NCBI GenBank assembly: GCA_004335635.1
Contig: QAXH01005076.1
Location: forward strand, 6,922-19,891
Direction of reading: 5' to 3'
Length of the DNA: 12,970 bases
From: Chloromonas sp. AAM2
Lineage: Eukaryota > Chlorophyta > Chlorophyceae > Chlamydomonadales > Chlamydomonadaceae
Of the stretch, positions 1-7,200 are shown in pieces. The number at the start of each line of letters is the position of its first letter. The first letter of the stretch is position 1. The notes beneath the pieces are model-generated. The model was not told the origin of the DNA. It saw only the letters and a list, made by a program, of their open reading frames with translations, and searched no databases. Made by a program: the position numbers and the translations under genes.

Positions 1-7
1 CAACAAG

Positions 8-10
<3 letters not shown>

Positions 11-64
<54 letters not shown>
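11..64. repeat. (GT)27 microsatellite
   Basis: Uninterrupted GT dinucleotides, then GCGCGTGC. On the minus strand this is (CA)n, possibly within the next intron of the CTLH gene. Confidence 0.98.
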
Positions 65-69
<5 letters not shown>

Positions 70-92
70 TGCTCGCACGCGGGTGCGAATTT

Positions 93-174
93 GCCAAGGT
101 TATTCGGTTTTGGCCAAGGTTAGTCGGTTTTGGCCAAAAAGGTTAGTCGGTTTTGTGCTTGAATCCCGACTAAC
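93..174. repeat. Three tandem 20-23 bp units ending in a hairpin
   Basis: Units GCCAAGGTTAGTCGGTTTTG at 93-112 (one change), 113-132 and 133-155 (three extra A). GTTAGTCGG at 142-150 is answered by CCGACTAAC at 166-174, a perfect 9-bp stem with a 15-nt loop. Confidence 0.9.
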
Positions 175-353
175 TTAGTGGGTTAGTATGCTAGCACATC
201 ATATCGGAAAGAGGGAGAGGGAGAGACCGCATGATTGCTGGATATGCATACAGTGGAGTGATGGAACAAAATACAGTCCAAAAACGTTCGCAGGCATGCC
301 CAGGTTACCTGCACGTCCGTGAAATCAGTTTGTGCATCGGTTTCTTGCCGTAC

Positions 354-487
354 CTGGACGTTTCCACTGCCCATGTGCCGCTCTATGCCCTCCATGCCCC
401 ACAAGTCCGGCGGGGCCGGCGGCGCAGGTGGACCCGACCCATTGTTCGCCTCTCTGTTCGGCTGGGCCTCCACATGCTCTGACGCCC
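354..487 (-). CDS. Candidate exon 13 of the CTLH gene (or exon of another minus-strand gene)
   Basis: A GC-rich open segment with good splice sites, GTTGCCGCAG|GGGCGT and GTCCAG|GTACGG. It enters in phase 1, exactly what the 1155 donor needs, and leaves in phase 0. It encodes GASEHVEAQPN..., a Pro/Ala stretch, then LWGMEGIERHMGSGNVQ. I do not recognise this sequence. If real, the gene continues past the left edge. Confidence 0.5.
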
Positions 488-1154
488 CTGCGGCAACGCA
501 GCAGACATGATTCTCCAATAACGGTCAGGTTTTGAATAGACCGACCCGATTCCCGGACACCACCATGCATGCCTCCATACGGCTGGGCTTCAGCGCAAAA
601 CCGAAATGTCACTGATAACACCATCATACCCGACATTAATCTGCAGTCCCGGAAATGCAGATCATCAGAATACACCAGAGGTGACAAACGCAGTTGATTG
701 TTTTGATCGCCACCGGGTAGGCTCAGTGATTGTGATAGGTGTGTCACTGGCCTGGTGTGGGCACGGTATCGTACGTTAAGAATCAGGCCGTTTTGTGCAT
801 TGGAATGGCATATGAAGGGTCATCAGAGTTGGTGTGCCTCTGTTCTGTTGCGCGCCCATGCCAGCCATCAGAATAGGGTTACATGTCACCTAGGCTGGCA
901 AGGACGATGAGCAAGTGAGCGTATTTTTTACGTCTGTGTTGTCCGATAAGTCGAACAGAGGACGGATCAAGTGTCATCAAACTCGCAAATTGCAAAGGAC
1001 TGCTGGTACTCAGTCCGAAAACCCCCCGTCAACACCTGGATTTGAACACAGGTCTATCACCTTGCTGAAGGTGGGGAAGGATGTCGAGCGCAAATGGCAT
1101 CATAAGCGCAAGTAAAAGCCAGTGTCACATGCAAACGTACGCAAGCCCACACAC
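488..1154. other. Presumed intron 12 or 3' flank of the CTLH gene
   Basis: No supported gene. It contains the alternative stop at 1057 and a TGTAA motif at 883-879 on the minus strand. It also holds a tRNA T-arm-like GTTCAAATCC (minus strand, about 1036-1045), with no acceptor stem around it. Confidence 0.5.
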
Positions 1155-1263
1155 CTGGTCTGGTGGGCGGTGTCAGTCGGAGGGCGGTGATTCCCAACTC
1201 AGATTGAAACGGGTCCGCGCACTTCTCCGCCTTGAGCCATGCGCGGTGCAAGGTGAGAAGTTC
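1155..1263 (-). CDS. CTLH gene exon 12: last conserved helix
   Basis: Acceptor TTGCTGTAG|GAACTT. LHRAWLKAEKCADPF fits the family C-terminus (LHTHTEWFKLQMCKDRF). Two endings are possible: donor CCAG|GTGTGT at 1155 (phase 1), matching the exon at 354-487, or read-through to a stop at 1057 giving 32 more residues of non-coding-like composition. A TGTAA motif, the green-algal poly(A) signal, lies at 883-879 and would suit the second choice. Confidence 0.82.
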
Positions 1264-4200
1264 CTACAGCAAACCAATTACATTGGCATGTGCTGACTGA
1301 TGCTCTACCTGAGAGACCTAGTCCTAGTACGCTGTGTTGTTTGAAGTGCTACTTCGCTGTCCGCTGTGCTCTTGAAGTGCACTGTTCTTCAAGTGCACTG
1401 TTCGCTGTGCTCTGCCAAGTGCTACTAGGACGTCAGTTGGATGTTATCGTTTTGGTTGTTACACCGCCTTCAGTCTGGGGAGGACTGCTCAGCAGTGGCA
1501 CCCTGAGCAAGAAAGGCAACCAGCAGAGCAACTGTGAAACTGTGAACAAAAGCACCTTGTGACCGTGTTGCAAACTGAGTGTTTGTGTCTGTGAATGATG
1601 AGTGTCTGTACGCGCATAACGGTAACGTCAAGCTTACTATTATACCCTTACTATTATACCCTTACTATTATACCCTTATATCAAGGCCAGCGAGGTAGTA
1701 GGGGACCAGTGAGGGGATAAGGCCAGCAGTGGGAAGGTCTCCGCCTGGTAGATAAGACCAGCTTCGACAAGTGACATCCCAGGCTTTGAAAAGTCGTGTC
1801 AAGTGGCTTCCAAGTGGGACAGCAGCCAATTGTGTTGTGAGAACTGTTCGTGAGAACTGCTTAGATTACGCCAGCACTGACCTTGAGAATTGCGACGAGA
1901 CGTGTGCCCGTGCCCCCTGCAAGATGAGTGTTGGATAGCAGATCGGTTACAGAAAACGCCACCTCCTCCAAGGTAGGCAAACCGCCTCCCTTGGATCCCT
2001 TTGACGCGGCAGCTGTACCCTTGGACGGGCCCCCGGCAACCTTGGACTGGTTACTGACAGCAACGGATGCCTTGGACGTTTCCACAGACTGGCAGGGGAG
2101 CAACAACCCCATCACCGACTGCAATCAAGCAACATGACATGCATGTGTCACAAGGCATGGCTTCACCTGCACTGTTTGCAACGATCCGGGGCTCTACCGG
2201 TAGCTGAGATCGCGTGTCAGTAACCAAGGTGAACTGCTGTTTTGCTTGCACGAAAAAAACAACTTGCGCGGTTTGGTCACATGTGTGCAATTGGCTCGCG
2301 TGGTAAACCCATTAACGTTATAAGCAAAGCTTAAGAAGTTGTTGAAAAGGGTGCAGTGGTGATCAGCAGGTCACCGGCATTTTCCCCTTCCCCTTGCCCC
2401 CGCTGAGCAGTCCTCCCTGGACTGAAGGCCATGTAAACAACAACAACAACAACAAAAACAAAAACCTTTAAGAAGCTTATCCCACCTTGAGTGGTTGTTG
2501 CAGTCCTGCATGTACTGTGGCCAGTGGGGTTAGCTGGGCCCTGGCCAGCGCCAACGCACCCACTGCATCGCCTGCTGTTGCCCTTGAACTGAATTCGCTG
2601 GCCCACAGGTCGAACAGCAGACCGGGATGGGCATCCCAGAAGCCAGGGGCTAGCTGATCTACTGCGGTGTGAAGAGCTGCTGCGCCCTTGGTCTGCAAGA
2701 ACAATCGACAAGCGACAATTATTTACTCCATAATCACCTTACTTTTGAAGTGAATAACTCCCGTATTGCCAGGAGTTTTTGAATGATTGCCAGGAGTGCT
2801 TCTGTCCCTCCCTCCCTTAACCCTCAGTTCCTCATATACCGGACTGATAGCCATGTGAGCACAACAGGCGTAGAACCAAAAACATAATGATAATTCTGAA
2901 GCCATGTGTCCTACTTGGTAGCCGCAAAGTATCATTATCATAGCAACCATACCTACCAACATGCAGACAGCGACTACCTACAACATGCGGCTCTTTGTTA
3001 CTGCCATACCAACATAAGAAACCATGTTTGCAAGTTCTGGGACAATTTCATTTGTGGTAGTGTAACACAAGAACAATTTCTGATAGTGTAACACAAGGAA
3101 CTGACCCAGAACTGGCAAACTTCATTTTTCACCATGAACGACTTGCCTTGGCTATCGCTGTCAGTTGTGCAAGCTGTGGTGGTCGGGACTGGTCAGAGCT
3201 CAGCACATGGTCCTCATCCATAGAAGTGTCTGCAGAGGAAACGCTCGTGAAAACGTGCAAGTAACTGACAGCAGTTCAAGAAAAACCAAGCGACAGACCT
3301 GACAAGAGTCACAATGACGTATTATGTGTTCATTAATTCATCATCATGGCTTTTCATGGTTTAACCCACGGCACTGCAGCTACACACAAAATCTCCAAGA
3401 ATTACGTGCCTGAAAATCATCCAGCCAAGACAGCTCACTGGTAGCAGGGTGATACAACGTAAGGCTGTCAATCATCCCAACTGGGCGTTGGTCCCGCTTG
3501 TAATCAAAATGCGCAGGCAGATTAACTCGAACACAACCGCAATCTGTGAGTTGCCCATCTCCTTCTCCTGCACCTCGTGCTGCGAAACCGCTGTGATTGT
3601 CACTCACCTCCTCTTGTGTGTTCTTCCATCCTGCAGCAAGGCAGCTTGGCAGGGGGACTCTGGGAGGCGGACCGCTGCAGGGCAACAAAACAGTTCTCGC
3701 TTGCTTACTGCATCACATTCCTGACACGAGAGAAGGGCCTGCTGGGTGGACCGCTGCAGGGCAGCACTGTTTTCTTGCAGGCACGTGTTTGGCATGAACT
3801 GAAAGAAAACTGCAAGAAAGCTGGAGAGGAACTGCAATAATCAAGCAGGTGTCAGGCGCAGCATACGATCTGTGCACAAACTAGATTAGATTGCTGACGC
3901 TGAAATCCTGGCCGTTACTACTAATACATACAATGTGTTGTACAGCAGTCATGACTGTTGGAGATATTCTTGCTCTGACTGTTATTACGCTATTGTTGTC
4001 ATTGTCATTGTCATTATCATTATCAGTATTAACATAATAATTAGTAAAGAATCAACAGTTTTAGGTAGGTGTGAGTAATATTCTTATAGATTGGTGTGTA
4101 CCTGATATCGTCCTGCTCGCTCCATGTCAGTGCCGCTGCTCCATGCCATGCCCTGTGAGCCCTCGGGCCTGCCCCTCTCGTCCAGGTGCACGTGGTCGAT

Positions 4201-7200
4201 GGCTAAAACCGCCGCCTCCTGCATCACGTGGTCCTGCAGCCCACGTGCCTCACTGTACTCCAGCACCAACTCGTGAAGCAAGGGCCTGTGGGCCACAGGT
4301 GGGTCAGGTCAGAAGGCGGGGGTGTCAGTGGTGGGTGGCAGAGCGAGATGAGATTGTTTGGCAGACAAAATCAAGCAAAAGGCACTGTTTTGACCCAAGA
4401 CCTCGGGTACAGAAAGATGATGAGATGAATTCAGGATCCCGGTTCGTCAGGCGTGTCCAGCAAAGATGGCCGCAAGCAGGGCGCCCACGCTATTGGGAAC
4501 CACAGCCTGACACAGCACACACAAACATAGTTTAATAATCCTGTCGGTGTGTGTGGGGTTTGCTTGTTGATCAGTGGGTAGTTCCATGCTGTCCAAGTGG
4601 TGACACATACTTGCCAGCTGACGTGTGTGACTCATGTCGCTTTGTTTTTCCTGGCAGACGAAAGTAAAGCGCCTGGGGGGCAGGGGAAGTCAACTGGCAG
4701 ACTGAAATAGATTGACCAGGAACTTCATCACCGTTCCAAAGCGTGCCCACCCTGACATCGTTTTCACCAGGTACTAAAAAAACTGAAAAGAAAACTGAAA
4801 ACAAAACTATGTGTGATCAACCAACAAGCAGCAGGGGATCCGTTGTGGGCGCCATGCTTGAATTTCTTCTCCCTTTTTAGGTATGCCTCACCTGCATACT
4901 TGCAGCCTGCCTATTTCCATTTGGAAGGCCTGCGCCAATTGGTTGTTGGACGCTCTGAGAGCTGCAATGGCATCACGTCTCTGGCTGCCGGCACAGCGAA
5001 TGAGCGCCTGCAGGCCACACGATACATCAGGACCCCCCCGGGGCAGTTTCAGGGAAAGGGGTGGAGGGGCGGTTTCCTTTGGTTGGAATTCCATTTGTTG
5101 TAAAACGTTGGATGAGAGCAGTGACTGCAGGCACGTGTATAGATGAGAGCCCACTACTGCTTACATGCTTCTATAATCTGTTTCTGGGTATCCTGTAACT
5201 CAGGGATAGCACTGCATATGCTCCGGAACCATCAAACGCAAACCCCACATGTGGCCAGCTTTGCACGCACAGCCAGTACAACCTGGCTAACCTCACCCAT
5301 GCACATGCACGGCAAATCGGCTTTAACTGCCCACCCTTGTATATCTGACTCAATGAAGGATGCCACAACCGAGCCTATGATATGACTGATTTATCCATTA
5401 TAGTAACTATGGACTGCACATGTCCCAGTGCTGCATCCAGCCCCTTGGAGAAGAAGAGGAGGGGCTGGAACTAGATCCCCTGCCCAGCCGCAGATGCACA
5501 TGCCCTCGCCCTTCCTGCCAATCTCCAGAGCCCAGCCCAATGCCCTGCCCATTGCACATGGTCTGGGTGCTGCAAGCATCCCTACCTGTATGTCTGACTC
5601 GTTGAACGATGCCGCAGCCGAGCCATGCACATCGCTTGGCAGGGGAGGCGCATCACAGTCTGGTAAAAGTAACCGCTTACACGTTTCAGAAACGGTTTCC
5701 TGCTGATCGCTGGATTTTGAGTGAGGGGCTGGGCGTTTCCCAGGCCTTGACACTGTGCCCCCACTTCCATCACTCCCTCCTAACGAGGAACAGCCATTGC
5801 TGCCCTGTGGGCTCAGAGAACCTTGGGCTGTGGAAGGCAAACCTGGCTGCACATCTGAATCTGTGGAATTAGAAGCCTGTTGCTGCAATTGCGGCTGCTG
5901 CTGCTGTTGCTGCTCCTGCTGCTGCGGTCGCTGCATGCTTGCTGGCGGCAGTGGTGGTGGTGGCGGCGGTGGTGGGGGTGGTGTGGGTATCAAGTGGCTG
6001 TGATCTCTATGAAGGCTCAACAGGTAGGCGAGCATCTGAACCAAACGAGGCTCCTTCAGCCCTGCACACAAGAGTAAACGTGAAGCTGTTTCATACTGTG
6101 CCTGCAACCGTAAGTGTAGTAACCTGCACCTGTGTACAGGCAACCAAATTCCACCAAAGCCCAGCAAATGGGCACAGCCGCGCTCAAAGGCGCAAATTTA
6201 CAATAAATAGTGCAGCTGGTGAAATCAAGTGAAGATGATGCACAAAGTCTGGTTGAGAACGGAATGCGCACGCCTGCATTTGTTCTGCCCATCGTCCACC
6301 GCCATGAATAGCCCCCCACGTCCAGTCATGCAGCCAAACACGGCAGGCGCATGATCCCCTCCCGCTCTTGACCCTGCTGAAAGTCATGGCTGGCAGTCCT
6401 GACCCGACAGAAAGCCATGGCTGGCAGTCCTGACCCGACAGAAAGCCATGGCTGGCAGTCCTCACCCGACTGAAAGTTATGGCTGGCAGTCCTCCCCCGA
6501 CTGAAAGTTATGGCTCCCCCGACTGAAAGTCATGGCTGGCAGTCCTCCCCCGACTGAAAGCCATGGCTGGCAGTCCTGACCAGACTAAAAGTCATGGCTG
6601 GCAGTCCTCCCACGGCTGAAAGCCATGTGACAACAATAAACGTGGCTGATTCTGACACCTCCACCCTCAATGTACATCTCCCCACGTACCAAGCGTCTGA
6701 ATGGCTGTTTGGTACACCACTTCTGACAGCTCAGTCCTGGCTGCCTGGCTGAGCAGGGCCTTACAGTCCGCCGGCCACACGGTGCCAGCCACATCCTGGT
6801 TTCCAACGTACACTGCAGCAAAACACGGTGGTCACGTGGTACATGAATACTTTGGTTGCAGCGGTTGGCCCATCACCCTTTTGGAGGCAGCAGTCAGGCA
6901 CACCCTGCTGTTCTTTGGATTCAGCAGGAGAATACGCAATCAGTCATTGACTGCTCACAATTACGTAGTGACTACTAGGACGGCTAGTACAAGGATTTGG
7001 CTGGCTCGGGCAGCGGACAGCTGGAGGAGATTGTATGAGCAATCATGACTGATCACCTAATGCCAGAACAGAAAATTGAAAATTATTTTTTGGTTGAAGC
7101 GATGCTGCAGCTCAGTGAGCCCATGCATAGGGTCCAAGAATCCGCATGTGCCCATGATTAACCACGGGCATGTCCCTGTAAGGGTGACAAGTGCAGCAGC

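Noticed and set aside
93..174. CRISPR-like direct repeats
   Set aside because: Repeats are adjacent without unique spacers, and the DNA is eukaryotic. It is a short tandem repeat with a hairpin.
325..747. 140-codon open frame on the minus strand
   Set aside because: Its composition is irregular and its GC-rich part overlaps, in another frame, the better-supported exon at 354-487.
1015..1060. tRNA-like T-arm, GTTCAAATCC on the minus strand
   Set aside because: The T-stem pairs only if shifted by one base, and no acceptor or anticodon arm can be drawn around it.
3709..3753. Possible 45-nt exon before CTLH exon 8
   Set aside because: The intron to exon 8 would be 34 nt, and the sequence is better explained as a duplicated acceptor.
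5391..5585. Continuation of CTLH exon 5 to a stop at 5391
   Set aside because: The family sequence stops exactly at the ATACAG|GTAGGG donor and resumes at 5007. The extension is probably only an intron-retention product.
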